Numbered from the stretch's first letter, positions 1 through 9,982 are shown. The stretch: DNA of 64,000 nucleotides from Pseudomonas pseudonitroreducens (GCF_021603645.1 NZ_BQHJ01000008.1:186001-250000), one strand, 5' to 3'. The notes: a model not told the origin generated them from the sequence alone. Made by a program: numbers and translations.

Positions 1-684
1 GGCTACCCGTCGATCCGCATCTCCGGCGACGCCGCCCCTGGCGTCAGCACCGGCGAGGCCATGGCCGAAATGCAGCGTCTGGTGAGCGAGCTGCCGGCGG
101 GCATCGGCTACGAGTGGACCGGCCTCTCCTACCAGGAGAAGGTCGCCAGCGGCCAGGCCACCCAGCTGTTCGCCCTGGCCATCCTCGTGGTGTTCCTGCT
201 GCTGGTGGCGCTCTACGAGAGCTGGGCGATCCCGCTGTCGGTGATGCTCATCGTACCCATCGGCGCCCTCGGCGCGGTGCTCGCGGTGACGGTCACCGGG
301 CTGCCCAACGACGTGTACTTCAAGGTCGGCCTGATCACCATCATCGGCCTGGCGGCGAAGAACGCGATCCTCATCGTCGAGTTCGCCAAGGAGCTCTGGG
401 AACAGGGCCACAGCCTGCGCGACGCCGCGATCCAGGCCGCGCGCCTGCGCTTCCGCCCGATCATCATGACCTCCATGGCGTTCATCCTCGGCGTCGTGCC
501 GCTGGTGATCGCCAGCGGCGCCGGCGCCGCCAGCCAGCGCGCCATCGGCACCGGGGTGATCGGCGGGATGCTCAGCGCCACGCTGCTCGGGGTGATCTTC
601 GTGCCCATCTGCTTCGTCTGGCTGCTGTCACTGCTGCGTCGCCAACCTAAACCTGCGCAACAAGCTTCGGAGGTCGCGCAATGA
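1..684 (+). CDS. RND multidrug efflux permease, C-terminal part (5' end outside window)
   Basis: This is the last ~227 residues of an inner-membrane HAE1-type RND proton/drug antiporter; the open frame enters from base 1, so the N-terminal ~800 residues lie upstream. Visible features are the final hydrophobic helices and the conserved stretch around [21 protein letters not shown], including the [12 protein letters not shown] helix typical of AcrB/MexB/MexF permeases. Its stop overlaps the start of the outer-membrane factor gene (ATGA), so the two are translationally coupled. A periplasmic adaptor gene is expected upstream. The exact pump (MexB-like or another) cannot be decided from this fragment. 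Confidence 0.93.
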   Translation, partial: GYPSIRISGDAAPGVSTGEAMAEMQRLVSELPAGIGYEWTGLSYQEKVASGQATQLFALAILVVFLLLVALYESWAIPLSVMLIVPIGALGAVLAVTVTGLPNDVYFKVGLITIIGLAAKNAILIVEFAKELWEQGHSLRDAAIQAARLRFRPIIMTSMAFILGVVPLVIASGAGAASQRAIGTGVIGGMLSATLLGVIFVPICFVWLLSLLRRQPKPAQQASEVAQ

Positions 685-2102
685 CCGCCCTGCATAAACC
701 CGCCTGCGCCTTGCTGCTGGCGCTGAGCCTGGCCGGCTGCTCGATGGCGCCCACCTACGAACGCCCCGAAGCACCGGTGGCGTCGAGCTGGAACAGCCCG
801 GCCGCGAAGACCGGCGAGGCCGCCAGCAACCTCGACTGGCAGACCTTCATCGTCGACAGCGAACTGCGCGGCCTGGTCAGCACCGCCCTGGACAATAACC
901 GCTCGCTGCGCCAGACCCTGCTGGATATCGAGCAGGCCCGCGCGCAGTACCGCATCCAGCGCGCCGACCGCGTACCGGGGCTGAACGCCGCGGCCAACGG
1001 CAATCGCCAGCGGCTGCCGGCGGACCTGTCCAATAGCGGCGGCTCGGCAGTGAGCAGCAGCTACCAGGTTGGCCTGGCGCTGCCCGAGTACGAACTGGAC
1101 CTGTTCGGCCGGGTGAAGAGCCTGACCGACGCCGCACTGGAGCAGTACCTCGCCACCGAGGAGGCCGCTCGCAGCGCGCGCATCGCACTGATCGCCGAAG
1201 TCAGCCAGGCCTATCTCACCTACGACGGTGCCCAGCGCCGCCTGCTGCTCACCGAGCAGACCCTGGCCAGCCGCGAGGATTCGCTCAGCCTGATCAGCCA
1301 GCGACGCAGCGCCGGCGCGGCCACCGCGCTGGACTATCAGGAAGCCCTGGGGCTGGTTGAACAGTCCCGTGCGGAGCTGGAAAGCAACGCCCGGCAGAAG
1401 CAGCAGGCGCTCAACGCCCTGGTGCTGCTGCTCGGCACTGCCGATGCGGCCAAGCGCATCCCGCAGGTACCGCAGGACAAACCGATGCTGATCCAGGACA
1501 TCGCTCCGGGCACCCCATCGGAGCTGATCGAGCGGCGCCCGGATATCCTCGCCGCCGAGCATCGGCTGAAGTCGCGCAATGCCGACATCGGCGCGGCCCG
1601 CGCGGCGTTCTTCCCGCGCATCAGCCTGACCGGCAGTTTCGGTACCTCCAGCGCGGAAATGTCCGGGTTGTTCGACGGCGGTTCGCGCTCCTGGAGCTTC
1701 GTGCCGACGCTGTCGCTGCCGATCTTCGACGCGGGGCGCAACAGCGCCAATCTCGACCTCGCCAAGGTGCGCAAGGACTCCGCCGTGGCCGCCTACGAAG
1801 GCACCATCCAGACCGCCTTCCGCGAAGTCGCCGATGCGCTCGCCGCGACCGATACCCTGCGCCGCGAGGAAGCCGCGCGCCGCGCGCTGGCCAACACCAC
1901 CAACGAGACGCTGAAGCTGGCCAAGGCGCGCTACGAAGGCGGCGTGGACAGCCACCTGCGCTATCTCGACGCGCAGCGCAGCAACTTCGTCAACGAGTCG
2001 GCCTACATCGAGACCAGCACCCAGCGACAGATCGCCCTGGTCGACCTGTTCCGCGCACTGGGCGGTGGCTGGAGCGGCAGCAACAGCGCGGTAAACCGCT
2101 GA
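681..2102 (+). CDS. OprM/NodT-family outer-membrane efflux lipoprotein
   Basis: This 473-aa protein is the outer-membrane channel of the tripartite RND pump encoded just upstream. The N-terminus has a lipoprotein signal with lipobox LAGC (Cys20), followed by [17 protein letters not shown], which resembles the start of mature OprM-family proteins. Two OEP repeats follow, with coiled-coil alpha-barrel segments and the typical [33 protein letters not shown] region near residues 284-315. Length fits the family. The 4-bp overlap with the permease gene shows an operon. Substrates are unknown. Confidence 0.93.
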   Translation: MTALHKPACALLLALSLAGCSMAPTYERPEAPVASSWNSPAAKTGEAASNLDWQTFIVDSELRGLVSTALDNNRSLRQTLLDIEQARAQYRIQRADRVPGLNAAANGNRQRLPADLSNSGGSAVSSSYQVGLALPEYELDLFGRVKSLTDAALEQYLATEEAARSARIALIAEVSQAYLTYDGAQRRLLLTEQTLASREDSLSLISQRRSAGAATALDYQEALGLVEQSRAELESNARQKQQALNALVLLLGTADAAKRIPQVPQDKPMLIQDIAPGTPSELIERRPDILAAEHRLKSRNADIGAARAAFFPRISLTGSFGTSSAEMSGLFDGGSRSWSFVPTLSLPIFDAGRNSANLDLAKVRKDSAVAAYEGTIQTAFREVADALAATDTLRREEAARRALANTTNETLKLAKARYEGGVDSHLRYLDAQRSNFVNESAYIETSTQRQIALVDLFRALGGGWSGSNSAVNR

Positions 2103-2129
2103 CGGGAATGTCCGGATAGGCCTGCAAAT

Positions 2130-2166
2130 CACCGCAGTGGCCGGTCACGTACCGGTCGCCGCGGTT
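2130..2166. terminator. imperfect hairpin between convergent genes
   Basis: An inverted repeat (ACCGC...GGCCGGT / ACCGGTC...GCGGT, loop CACGT) lies in the 134-bp gap between the converging efflux and methyltransferase genes. There is no clear T-run, so a terminator role is inferred from position only. Confidence 0.35.
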
Positions 2167-2236
2167 GAGCCTCGCAGGCGGAGAGGCAAACCCTCGCAAG
2201 TATCGTCGGGAAGGCTTGGGAAACCGGCGAGTGGGA

Positions 2237-3796
2237 TCAGGCCAGAAGAGATTCCAGAACCCGGTGCAGATGCAGCACACCTGTCCGGCCCAGTTCCTCT
2301 TGGTCGGTGATGGGCTGCCCCTCGCGCAGGAACCCCAGGCGCTCCTCGGCGATGCCGTCGGCAATAACTTCGAGCAGTTCGTCCTGCGTATGACAGCCGT
2401 CCAGATGCGGCAGCAGCAGCGCCGAAAACGGATCGAGCGTCACCTGCTCGTGCCATGGGTTGAAGGTGATGCCGCCATGCTCATCGCCATTCAACTGCGC
2501 GTAAGCGATGACTTCCGGATCAACCCTCGGCATACCCTGAGCGCCGGGGCCGCCAACCACCGCCGAAAGCCGGTAGCGCCCCAGGCCGGTCACCACAATA
2601 TGTTCAAACAGATCGATGAGCTGGGCCTCGGCCCCCTCGGGTAGTTCGCCCAGTTGCTGCTCGACGAACGTCCGCAAGGCCGGCAGGTTCTGGGTACGCG
2701 GCCATACCTCGTTCAACCGATAGGCTGCAACCTTCATGACGGCGTTGTGCAAACCGATGCGGCGGCCATCAGCGACCAGAAAGTATTGCTCGCCATCCTC
2801 CAGCCTGACGGCTTCCTCGCATTCGAAGCGGGCTGAAACATGCAACTTTGCCAGCCGCTCGGGAGAAATCCGATACCGAATGGAATTGGCCCGATCGGCG
2901 TGCACCAGCAGGGTCTGGCGGGAACTGCGGTTGGTGAGAATATCCAGATACTGCTCCAAGGCCACCTGGCTATGGCCGCATTCACCGAGAAGCGCCTTCT
3001 GCACCCCCGCAGGATAGTTGCTGATGAACATGCCTGCCGGATATGCCTCGGCCAGATAGGTCATGCCTTGCGCTTCGAAGCGCTGGATAAAATCGCTGAA
3101 GTAACACGGAACGTTGCTCGGATCGAGGAATGCGCTGAGCCGGTAATCATCCGCGCAAAGCGGCTCGCACTCTTTCAACGCGCCCTCCAGCACTCCATCG
3201 CCAAGGCCTTTCCATTGCTTCAGGAAATCGAACATACCCCGCGCCTCGGCCGCCGCATACCCCTCCTTGCTGCGCCCGCTGAGGCGCAGGAGCATCGCGT
3301 CCCGCACCAGCTCTCGGCCCTTCCAGCCCGGGTAGGTATTGGAGCTGACATAGGCGACGCCGTTGGCGGACAGATGCTCCTTGCAGATACGCGCTATTGC
3401 CTGCCGCTCCTGAGGTGTGACGTAGCTGTAAAGGCCATGACAGATGATGTAGTCGAACTCGCCAAGCTTGGCGCCGATATCCGTGAGCGCCGCGGCTTGC
3501 AATCGGATGTTTCCCAGCCCGAGGTGCTCGATTCGCTCCAGTCCATCTTCGACGGACTCCGGTGACAGATCGACGCCCACTGCGGTTGCTCGGCGATGAC
3601 GGGTTGCAAAGGGGATCAGGTTGCCGCCATCGGCACATCCCAGTTCGAGGACTCGAGCTGTCTCGACTTTCGGCGCTTTCAAACCGAATAACCAGGCCAG
3701 GACGGCAAGATTTTCCGGAGCGGACTGCGGGTAGCAGCGTGAAGTGCGGCGGGAACGAACATCAGTTCGCTGGAGCGAGTTGGCGGTTTTGGACAC
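2237..3796 (-). CDS. class I SAM-dependent methyltransferase with C-terminal methyltransferase-regulatory domain
   Basis: The protein is about 519 aa if it starts at the GTG at 3796 (VSKTANSLQRT). An in-frame ATG at 3901 would add 35 residues that do not look conserved. SAM motif I is VLELGCADGGNLIPFA, followed by VGVDLSPESVEDG (acidic loop), FDYIICHGLYSYV and GVAYVSSNTYPGWKGRELVRD. The second half resembles the regulatory domain found in this methyltransferase family, ending with a winged-helix-like region. The methyl acceptor is unknown. No good Shine-Dalgarno is seen before either start, and residues just after the start (TDVRSRRTSRCYPQS) lack the usual YDEVPY-like motif, so the N-terminus may be damaged or the start misplaced. 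It lies on the strand of the adhesin accessory genes, ~260 bp downstream of the 4057 lipoprotein. Confidence 0.8.
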   Translation of the reverse strand: MSKTANSLQRTDVRSRRTSRCYPQSAPENLAVLAWLFGLKAPKVETARVLELGCADGGNLIPFATRHRRATAVGVDLSPESVEDGLERIEHLGLGNIRLQAAALTDIGAKLGEFDYIICHGLYSYVTPQERQAIARICKEHLSANGVAYVSSNTYPGWKGRELVRDAMLLRLSGRSKEGYAAAEARGMFDFLKQWKGLGDGVLEGALKECEPLCADDYRLSAFLDPSNVPCYFSDFIQRFEAQGMTYLAEAYPAGMFISNYPAGVQKALLGECGHSQVALEQYLDILTNRSSRQTLLVHADRANSIRYRISPERLAKLHVSARFECEEAVRLEDGEQYFLVADGRRIGLHNAVMKVAAYRLNEVWPRTQNLPALRTFVEQQLGELPEGAEAQLIDLFEHIVVTGLGRYRLSAVVGGPGAQGMPRVDPEVIAYAQLNGDEHGGITFNPWHEQVTLDPFSALLLPHLDGCHTQDELLEVIADGIAEERLGFLREGQPITDQEELGRTGVLHLHRVLESLLA

Positions 3797-4056
3797 GGAG
3801 GGGTTGCCTATAAGTTCAAGTTGCGTCCTTGCCGGCAGAGTTGGCAAGAGTCCGACGCATTCTGCCGCCTCATGGCGTGCGGCAGCGCCACCGAGATCCA
3901 TCTAGGGAAACTTCCCACAGAGGTATCCGCCCGCATCCCACAAAACTTTGAAGGACTTCCTTGCTCCGCTCCATGCGGAGCAAAACTCCGAGGGTGAGTC
4001 TTGCCAACCAAGGCCAAGAGGTACGTCAATGAGCGCCAGACGGTCGGTGGTCTTGG

Positions 4057-4953
4057 TCAGGGCTCGCCATCAGAGTGTTCATCGGGCGCCAGCAGCACCG
4101 CAGTATCGTCATTGAAGTAGGCAACTTGCAGGGTGCGGTTCTCACCCAGCAGTTTTCCATCGCCGTACCACATCGAGCCGTTCTGCTGGAGATTGATCTG
4201 CGCTCCGTGAAGCGTAAACGAGGCGCCGTCAGAGGAAACAAAATCGAGTTGCCCTTTGCGCAGGTGCAGCACGCGGAACGTCGTGCCCGGCGCCGGGAAC
4301 TGCGCCTTGATGCGCGCAAGGTAGGTTGGCGCCAGTCGGCTGAAGAGCTGCTGGGACTGTTCGCGAATTTGCATGGGATTAAGTCCCCGGCGTCGTTGCA
4401 GCTCTGCAGCGATCAGCGCGAAAACATCGGCATTAGCGCGAGCAACGGCCAATCGCACCGGAAGCAGGATCGACAGACTTTCCTTATCAACTCCCTGCCC
4501 TTGCGCAATGTCGCGTCCATCGAATTGTTCGGGTAACAAAGCCATCGTCGCTTCAAGATCTTCCGTCGAGAAAGCGCCGCTTACCAGATGAGCCGCGCAG
4601 GCCGCGGCCTGCCCTGGCTTGTCACCATTTACCAGTAGCGCCAACGGGCCACTCTGATGCAGCAGCACACCTGCGTCGATGCCCTTCCCTGTCACGAACC
4701 GGGTGACGCTATCCTGGGACAGGTCGCCGCGTGCCAGACCGCAGATCTGGTTCATGAGCTCGGCGGTCAGGCCATCCTCCAGCTTCGGGGCCATCGACAG
4801 GACTGCTTCCTGCAGCAAGGGCAACGCGGGCATATCCAGCCAGTTACGGTGGACGGCAGCGGGCTTCGGCGCGGCCGCTTGATGCTGCTCGTTGCAGCCG
4901 GCCAGCCCCAGAGAGCCCAGAATCAGAGTGATGAAGAGGTGCCGATAGGTCAT
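4057..4953 (-). CDS. putative adhesin-locus lipoprotein, paralogue of the 10095-10997 gene
   Basis: This is a 298-aa predicted lipoprotein: hydrophobic signal and lipobox LAGC with Cys20. It is clearly paralogous to the product of 10095-10997. Both have a Trp-Leu-x-x-P-x-LP-x-x-Q start, LLVNG with ACAA, RLAPTYL and a C-terminal WYG-G-LLGE block followed by a (L)xVAYF strand. Between them these blocks suggest a helical middle domain and a small beta-rich end. I do not recognise a named family. It lies downstream of the tpgA-like gene across a strong terminator hairpin, so it may be read partly by readthrough or from its own promoter. A role in biogenesis or anchoring of the adhesin is inferred only from its repeated association with the locus. 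Confidence 0.8.
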   Translation of the reverse strand: MTYRHLFITLILGSLGLAGCNEQHQAAAPKPAAVHRNWLDMPALPLLQEAVLSMAPKLEDGLTAELMNQICGLARGDLSQDSVTRFVTGKGIDAGVLLHQSGPLALLVNGDKPGQAAACAAHLVSGAFSTEDLEATMALLPEQFDGRDIAQGQGVDKESLSILLPVRLAVARANADVFALIAAELQRRRGLNPMQIREQSQQLFSRLAPTYLARIKAQFPAPGTTFRVLHLRKGQLDFVSSDGASFTLHGAQINLQQNGSMWYGDGKLLGENRTLQVAYFNDDTAVLLAPDEHSDGEP

Positions 4954-4992
4954 TTGACGAATTGCCAGGACGGGAGAGACTTACGACGAAAA

Positions 4993-5017
4993 AAGGCGCG
5001 GCTCCTGGCCGCGCCTT
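4993..5017 (-). terminator. rho-independent terminator after tpgA-like gene
   Basis: A perfect 10-bp stem (AAGGCGCGGC / GCCGCGCCTT, loop TCCTG) is followed on the minus strand by six T residues, 9 bp after the tpgA-like stop codon. Confidence 0.85.
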
Positions 5018-5026
5018 CTGGCTGGA

Positions 5027-5848
5027 TCAATTAGCCTGTACTGAGACCGTGGTTCGACGGTTTGGCGCCAGGCAAGCGATCACCTCAGGAGTCGATGCCC
5101 CCGGACAGGCAACCAGCGGCTCCGCCGGCCCGCGACCTTCTGCATACATCACGGAGCCAGAGACCCCACGTTGTACCAGATAGGCACGCACTGCGTTGGC
5201 GCGCGCCTGCGACAAGCGAACGTTGTTCTGCACGCTCCCGATACGGTCGGTGTAGCCAACGATGCTGACCGACAGGACATTGGCATCGCGCAGCCCATCT
5301 GCCAGTTCGTCCAGCTTCGCCTTTCCTTCCGGACGCAGAACCGCGCTACCGAAGGCAAAGGAAGCATCTGCACCCAGGTTCAGAGTCCGTGACTTGGCTG
5401 GTGCTGCCGGTACCGGGGTGAGCGCCGGCGCTGGTGCAGGCGCTGGTTGTGCGCAGTCCGCTGGATGGAAATAGAACGACTGCGCAATCAGGTCAGAGTC
5501 ATACAGCACCTTGTATTGGCAAACCTTGTCCGGTTGTCCTTCAGCCTGGCGGAACTTGAAGATGTAATCCCATTCCCGCACACGGAACATACCTTCAGAG
5601 AACTGTGGGTGGCCAAGCAGGTCCTGTACCTGGTACTTGCTCATTCCCGCGCGCATCTTGCCCAGATTCTCCAGATTCACATAGGTGCCCTCGGCCACCG
5701 TCGCATCGCTCATCGCGGGGAACACTGGCTCCTGGGTATGCCCAGCACTGTCCACGTCGCTGACCGTACTGGTACAGGCGGCCACTGCAGTGAGCGCCGA
5801 AAGGGCAACAGCGAGCTTCAAGCTGCGCAGATTGAGTTGCTCGAACAT
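5027..5848 (-). CDS. tpgA: TpgA-like lipoprotein: SmpA/OmlA domain plus OmpA peptidoglycan-binding domain
   Basis: This 273-aa lipoprotein (lipobox VAAC, Cys25) has an N-terminal SmpA/OmlA (BamE-like) domain at ~50-125 (GKMRAGMSKYQVQDLLGHPQ, then WDYIFKFR), a Pro/Ala linker at ~128-145 and a C-terminal OmpA domain at ~150-273. The OmpA domain has the peptidoglycan-binding motif GYTDRIGS...N..LSQARANAVR. This is the layout of TpgA, encoded next to the trimeric autotransporter AtaA/Ata in Acinetobacter and needed there for its surface display. The ATG at 5848 is chosen because GAGGT precedes it by 8 bases and the signal peptide begins there. The gene follows the adhesin gene by 64 bp on the same strand, so co-transcription is likely. 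The family call is strong; function in this host is inferred. Confidence 0.85.
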   Translation of the reverse strand: MFEQLNLRSLKLAVALSALTAVAACTSTVSDVDSAGHTQEPVFPAMSDATVAEGTYVNLENLGKMRAGMSKYQVQDLLGHPQFSEGMFRVREWDYIFKFRQAEGQPDKVCQYKVLYDSDLIAQSFYFHPADCAQPAPAPAPALTPVPAAPAKSRTLNLGADASFAFGSAVLRPEGKAKLDELADGLRDANVLSVSIVGYTDRIGSVQNNVRLSQARANAVRAYLVQRGVSGSVMYAEGRGPAEPLVACPGASTPEVIACLAPNRRTTVSVQAN

Positions 5849-5875
5849 CACTTTAACCTCGAATAGTGCACGGAT

Positions 5876-5895
5876 GGCCCGGCTTGCGCCGGGCC
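5876..5895 (-). other. GC hairpin between adhesin and tpgA-like gene
   Basis: A perfect 8-bp stem GGCCCGGC/GCCGGGCC closes a GCAA (GNRA) tetraloop on the minus strand. It has no T-run in the direction of transcription, so it looks more like an mRNA processing or stability element than a terminator. A similar hairpin sits at the same place in the second adhesin locus (17122-17139). Confidence 0.6.
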
Positions 5896-5912
5896 TTTCG
5901 ATTAGGAGTGGC

Positions 5913-8900
5913 TTACCACTGGTAACCAACGCCGACCGATACGCCGAACTGGCCTTGGCTATCGGTGTTCCCGGAAAGCTTGGTCACCCACTTGCCGTTG
6001 TCGGAGATGCGCGACACACCAACCGCCAGTGCATTCTGGCCGCGATAGTTGCCGCCGCCGATGGAGGCCATGCTTGCGCCAGGCACATACGGCTGTGGCA
6101 GTGACGCAGCCGCCAGCGCACCGGCGATACCGGCACTGAGGGTGTCGTCCTGCTTCTTCAGGTCATGCTTCAGGTCGGAATAGACGTTGTTGATGCTGTT
6201 GTTCAGATCGCCGGTGGCCTTGTTCAACTGAGCAACGTTGACACCATCGGTATCTGCCGTACCGGCCGCCAGGTTGGTGATCTGGCGCTCTGCACCGGCA
6301 CTGCCCACCGACACGGAGTTGTCACGGTCGGCAATGGAGTCATTGCCCAAGGCGACGGAGTTGCTGGCAGTCGCCTTGGAGCGCGTACCGATGGCAACCG
6401 CGTTGTCGCCCGAAGCCACGGCGCCAGCACCACCGGCAACCGCGTCCTTGCCGGTGACCTTCGGCTTGGCCAGGCCGCTGGTGTTGTTCACCTGGAACAT
6501 GCCGTCCTTGCCGTCGGTGATGTTCGAGATGTCGGTGTTTGTCGAACTGACCACGCCTTTGAGCTGGGCCACGTTGACCGCGTCGCTATCCTCGGAACCC
6601 GCCGCCACGCCGGTGACCTGGCGATAGACGCCATTCGCCGCGTCGCCCACGCTCACCGCACCGCGAGTACTGGTGGTCGCGGCAATCGCCTGGGCCTGCT
6701 CGTCGCTGGCGCTGGCCGGGACATAACCCGCTGTACCGGCATCCCGGGCCGCCACCGAGTCACTACCCAACGCCACGCCGGCCTCCGAGGTTGCGCTGGC
6801 GTTGACGCCTGCAGCCACGGAGTTCTTGCCCTGGGCGCCATCGTTGGCATAGTTGCCGCCCGGCTGGCCAGTATCATTCACGCTGTAGTAATGCGACTCG
6901 GCGTTGGACATGGCGATGTTCAACTGGTCGACGTTGACCGCATCGCTGCCATCGATACCGGCGGCGAGGTTACTGATTCGCGTCCCGCCACTGCGAGAAC
7001 CCTTGTCATAGGCGTCGCCACCCAGGTCAACAACGTTGTAGTCGATATCACCGTTGTCTTTGACCCGGTAGGTGTCGCCGCCTAGCGTGATGCTGTTGAA
7101 GTTCACCGTGCCGTCGGTGTTGACGTCGTACTTCACCGCGCCAGCATCAACCTTCTCGATGGCCGAGTTGGTAGCGAACAGCTGCGAGCCGTTGACCGCA
7201 TCGGTGCTGGTTGCGTTCAGGCGGCCGGCGGCAACGTTAGTGATGGTGCGCTCGCTGCCCACATCGCCGACGCTCAGGGTGCTGGTCGGCGCAGCACCGG
7301 CGAAGGCGTAGTCGGTGCCCGCAATGGTAGTGCTGGTGGTAGCAACGGCAGCAGCGGTGACCGAGCCTGCGCCCAGCGCAACGGCGCCATCCTGCGCGGC
7401 CTTGGCGCCCACGCCAGCGGCCAGCGCATTCACACCGGTAGCACCGTCGTTGTTGTAGTTGCCGCCCTGCACGCCGTTGTCGTTGACGCTGAAGTAGTGG
7501 GTCTTGGCCGATCGATTGATGGTGTCGTTCAGTTGGTCGACGTTGACGGCATCGGTACCGGCGGTACCTTCCGCGAGATTGGTAATCTGCTTCGCGCCGG
7601 CATCGATACCGGCAGTGGTCACGCTCGGCCCGTTGGTAATGACCAGCCCAGAGCCATTCAGCGTGGTGGTACCACCGGCGGTGACGCTGGCGAAAGACGG
7701 ATTATCGGCCATTAGCAGATTGAGATTGCCGTTGGCATCCACCTGGGTCTTCAGGTTCGCACCACTGTAACTGCCGGGGGTACTGCCCGTGCCCTGGATC
7801 CTGAGAGTATCGCCCAGGAGCTTGGCGGTGCTACCGGTGTTGCCCGCGAAGGTGATCGGACTCGAGGCAATGTCGTCGATCGACTGCGTGACCGCATAAA
7901 ACTGGGAGCCGTTGATGGCGTCGGTGCTGGTCTGGCTGATGCGACCGGCGGCGACGTTGGTCAGCGTACGCTCGTTACCCACATTACCGATGCTCACGGT
8001 ACTGGTCGGTGCAACACCGGCGAAGGCGTAAGTCGTGTCGCCGATCTGAATGCCCGTGGTCGCTACCGCGGCGCTGGTCGAGGAGCCCACACCCAGAGCC
8101 ACGGAACGCGCCTGTTGCGCCGTGGCACCGTTGCCGATCGCAACGGCATCGAGAGCCAGGGCCTTGGCCTTCGCCCCCACGGCCACCGAATTGTCCATGG
8201 TTGCCGAGGCAGAGTTGCCCAGCGCGGTGCTGAGTTTACCGGTAGCGTTGGAACGCTCACCCACCGCGACACCGCCCTTGTCCGCAAACGCCTCATTCCC
8301 CAGGGCGGTGGAGGCTTCGCTCGGATCGCTCAGCGAGTTGGTGGCATGGGCCATCCGGCCGATGGCAACGTTACCGGAGAAGACACTGGGCGGATTGACC
8401 TCGTCGGCCACGGCCTGATAACCGATGGCGACACTGCCGCTGGTCAACGCCTTGGCTTCATTGCCAAGGGCAACGGAGGCTGGGCCCAGGATGGACTGCG
8501 AGACGGAGTCCTTGCCGATGGCGATGCTGGCGTCGTTGGCCAGGGTCTGCGAATTCGTGCCGATGGCGATGGAGTCGTTGGGAGTGGCGCTTGCGCCATC
8601 ACCCTGAGCAATGGAGCCGACGCCAGCGGCCGTGGCATTGCTGCCCAGTGCCATGCTGCGAATGGCGAGGGTTTTCGAACCGGAGCCTACTGCCAGGCTG
8701 TCTATGGCCCCGGCGCTGGCGCTATAACCGACCGCCGTTGCTCGCGCGCCGGAAGTCTTCGCCGCAACACCAGCCGCCATGGAGTTCTGCCCGGTCGCGC
8801 CATCGTTGGTGTAGTTCGCAGCCTGGGTGTTGTTGTCGTTGATACTGAAGTAGTGCGATTCCACACTACCGGCAGAGTTCTTCAACACAGCCGAAGCACC

Positions 8901-9308
8901 CAGACTGCGCTGCGTGGTGCTCGAGGTACTGTCGGAACCTGTTGCCGGGACGGAGTAACTCGTGCTGCCCAGTGTATCGGAGTTCGACTGGGTCGCCGTT
9001 CCATACGAACCCAGTGCCGTCGCGTAAGCGAGCTGTGCAGAAGAAGAACCAGCTGCTTCGCCGGCCTCGCTCCCCATGGCAACGGAGGACACGGTGATAC
9101 CCGCATCCTGATCACTGTCGATGGCCGAGGCCCAGGCGGGTTGTGACACTCCAATGGCCAAAGCCAGCGACGCCACAGCCAGGCCTGCGGACTTCGCCTT
9201 TTTGCGGCGAGCACCATTTTTACCTTTGCCCTTGGCGATGGCGAACTCACAGGCCACCACCCATGCGTTGAGGGCCGCGTTCCAAACCAGACGGTACACC
9301 TTGTTCAT
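5913..9308 (-). CDS. trimeric autotransporter adhesin (YadA/AtaA family) with ESPR
   Basis: This 1131-aa type Vc adhesin starts with an extended signal peptide region (MNKVYRLVWNAALNAWVVACEF), then a basic stretch and a hydrophobic core ending AWA (~60). The ectodomain carries YadA-head repeats of the form AIGxxAxAxGxxSxALG and several stalk/neck blocks (NVAAGR...TDAINGSQ; LAxGxxGxDAVNVDQL). A module beginning HY(F/Y)S(I/V)ND and ending NDGA.G.NS.AAG occurs three times, near residues 151, 601 and 804. The last ~90 residues form the YadA membrane anchor, ending VGVGYQW. The second of two adjacent ATGs is chosen because GGAG is 5 bases before it and the second adhesin starts the same way. It should trimerise in the outer membrane and mediate adhesion. 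Confidence 0.95.
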   Translation of the reverse strand: MNKVYRLVWNAALNAWVVACEFAIAKGKGKNGARRKKAKSAGLAVASLALAIGVSQPAWASAIDSDQDAGITVSSVAMGSEAGEAAGSSSAQLAYATALGSYGTATQSNSDTLGSTSYSVPATGSDSTSSTTQRSLGASAVLKNSAGSVESHYFSINDNNTQAANYTNDGATGQNSMAAGVAAKTSGARATAVGYSASAGAIDSLAVGSGSKTLAIRSMALGSNATAAGVGSIAQGDGASATPNDSIAIGTNSQTLANDASIAIGKDSVSQSILGPASVALGNEAKALTSGSVAIGYQAVADEVNPPSVFSGNVAIGRMAHATNSLSDPSEASTALGNEAFADKGGVAVGERSNATGKLSTALGNSASATMDNSVAVGAKAKALALDAVAIGNGATAQQARSVALGVGSSTSAAVATTGIQIGDTTYAFAGVAPTSTVSIGNVGNERTLTNVAAGRISQTSTDAINGSQFYAVTQSIDDIASSPITFAGNTGSTAKLLGDTLRIQGTGSTPGSYSGANLKTQVDANGNLNLLMADNPSFASVTAGGTTTLNGSGLVITNGPSVTTAGIDAGAKQITNLAEGTAGTDAVNVDQLNDTINRSAKTHYFSVNDNGVQGGNYNNDGATGVNALAAGVGAKAAQDGAVALGAGSVTAAAVATTSTTIAGTDYAFAGAAPTSTLSVGDVGSERTITNVAAGRLNATSTDAVNGSQLFATNSAIEKVDAGAVKYDVNTDGTVNFNSITLGGDTYRVKDNGDIDYNVVDLGGDAYDKGSRSGGTRISNLAAGIDGSDAVNVDQLNIAMSNAESHYYSVNDTGQPGGNYANDGAQGKNSVAAGVNASATSEAGVALGSDSVAARDAGTAGYVPASASDEQAQAIAATTSTRGAVSVGDAANGVYRQVTGVAAGSEDSDAVNVAQLKGVVSSTNTDISNITDGKDGMFQVNNTSGLAKPKVTGKDAVAGGAGAVASGDNAVAIGTRSKATASNSVALGNDSIADRDNSVSVGSAGAERQITNLAAGTADTDGVNVAQLNKATGDLNNSINNVYSDLKHDLKKQDDTLSAGIAGALAAASLPQPYVPGASMASIGGGNYRGQNALAVGVSRISDNGKWVTKLSGNTDSQGQFGVSVGVGYQW

Positions 9309-9982
9309 CATTACTCCAGATGGGCCGAAACCCAGGATGACGCTAATCGCGTTGGATGCTCATCCATGCGGAGAGCATTCATTCCTTGCAGGGGATATGT
9401 GGGGATCACACGAAGAAAAAGTTATCCGCACGGTTGTTTGGCGGGCAGCCAAACGCCGCTGGATGGCATAGATACGGAATGACCGTCTCGAATGAGAAAA
9501 AGAAACGCAGCGAAGCTTTCCGGCGCACTTGCACAAGGAAGCAGCAACTTCCAGAATGTTCCCGAACTACGCAACCTGACCAATTCAGCAACTGATTGAG
9601 AACGCGCTGTTGCAACTCGGAGAACGAGCGGAAAAATGCAGAAGAACCAGCGCAGCAAGCATGAAATGCCATGGCAACTGGCGCGCAAGGCACGGCCAGC
9701 ACGCCGGGAACCAGCTTTTCGACGCGCTTGGAGAACAGCCTCGTGCAGCTTGTCGAGCGCAACCGAGCAGGCAGTCGGCATAGCCGTTTGCACTCAGTCA
9801 AAAAGCTAGAATTCACTTTAAGTTTGATGCCCAATTCCATGAAAAATCGCCACAAACCATGACGAAATTGATCTTAATGAGCGTCGAATCGATAAAACAT
9901 CAACCCAAACTGATTGACCCGTAGGAATTTACCGGCCACTCCCGTCATTTATCTGACGGAAATACTGTTTCACGAGATAAAA
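9309..9982. other. long leader/promoter region upstream of the first adhesin
   Basis: About 670 bp without a credible gene, noticeably more AT-rich than its surroundings toward 9850-9980. It separates the adhesin start from the terminator of the 10095-10997 lipoprotein gene, so the adhesin promoter must lie here. I could not pick a confident -35/-10 pair. Short open frames here have no SD or recognisable protein features. Confidence 0.5.

Noticed and set aside
213-2132. A 639-codon open frame antisense to the efflux operon
   Set aside because: It is the mirror frame of GC-rich coding DNA: it covers the conserved RND and OprM genes, has low-complexity Ala/Gly/Arg content and no domain.
8115-9146. 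Long plus-strand frame inside the first adhesin gene
   Set aside because: It results from the repeated codons of the head repeats read in antisense; it has no ribosome site and no plausible product.
9406-9855. 149-codon minus-strand frame upstream of the first adhesin
   Set aside because: Cys- and Arg-rich product with no family features and no ribosome site; the region is better seen as a leader.
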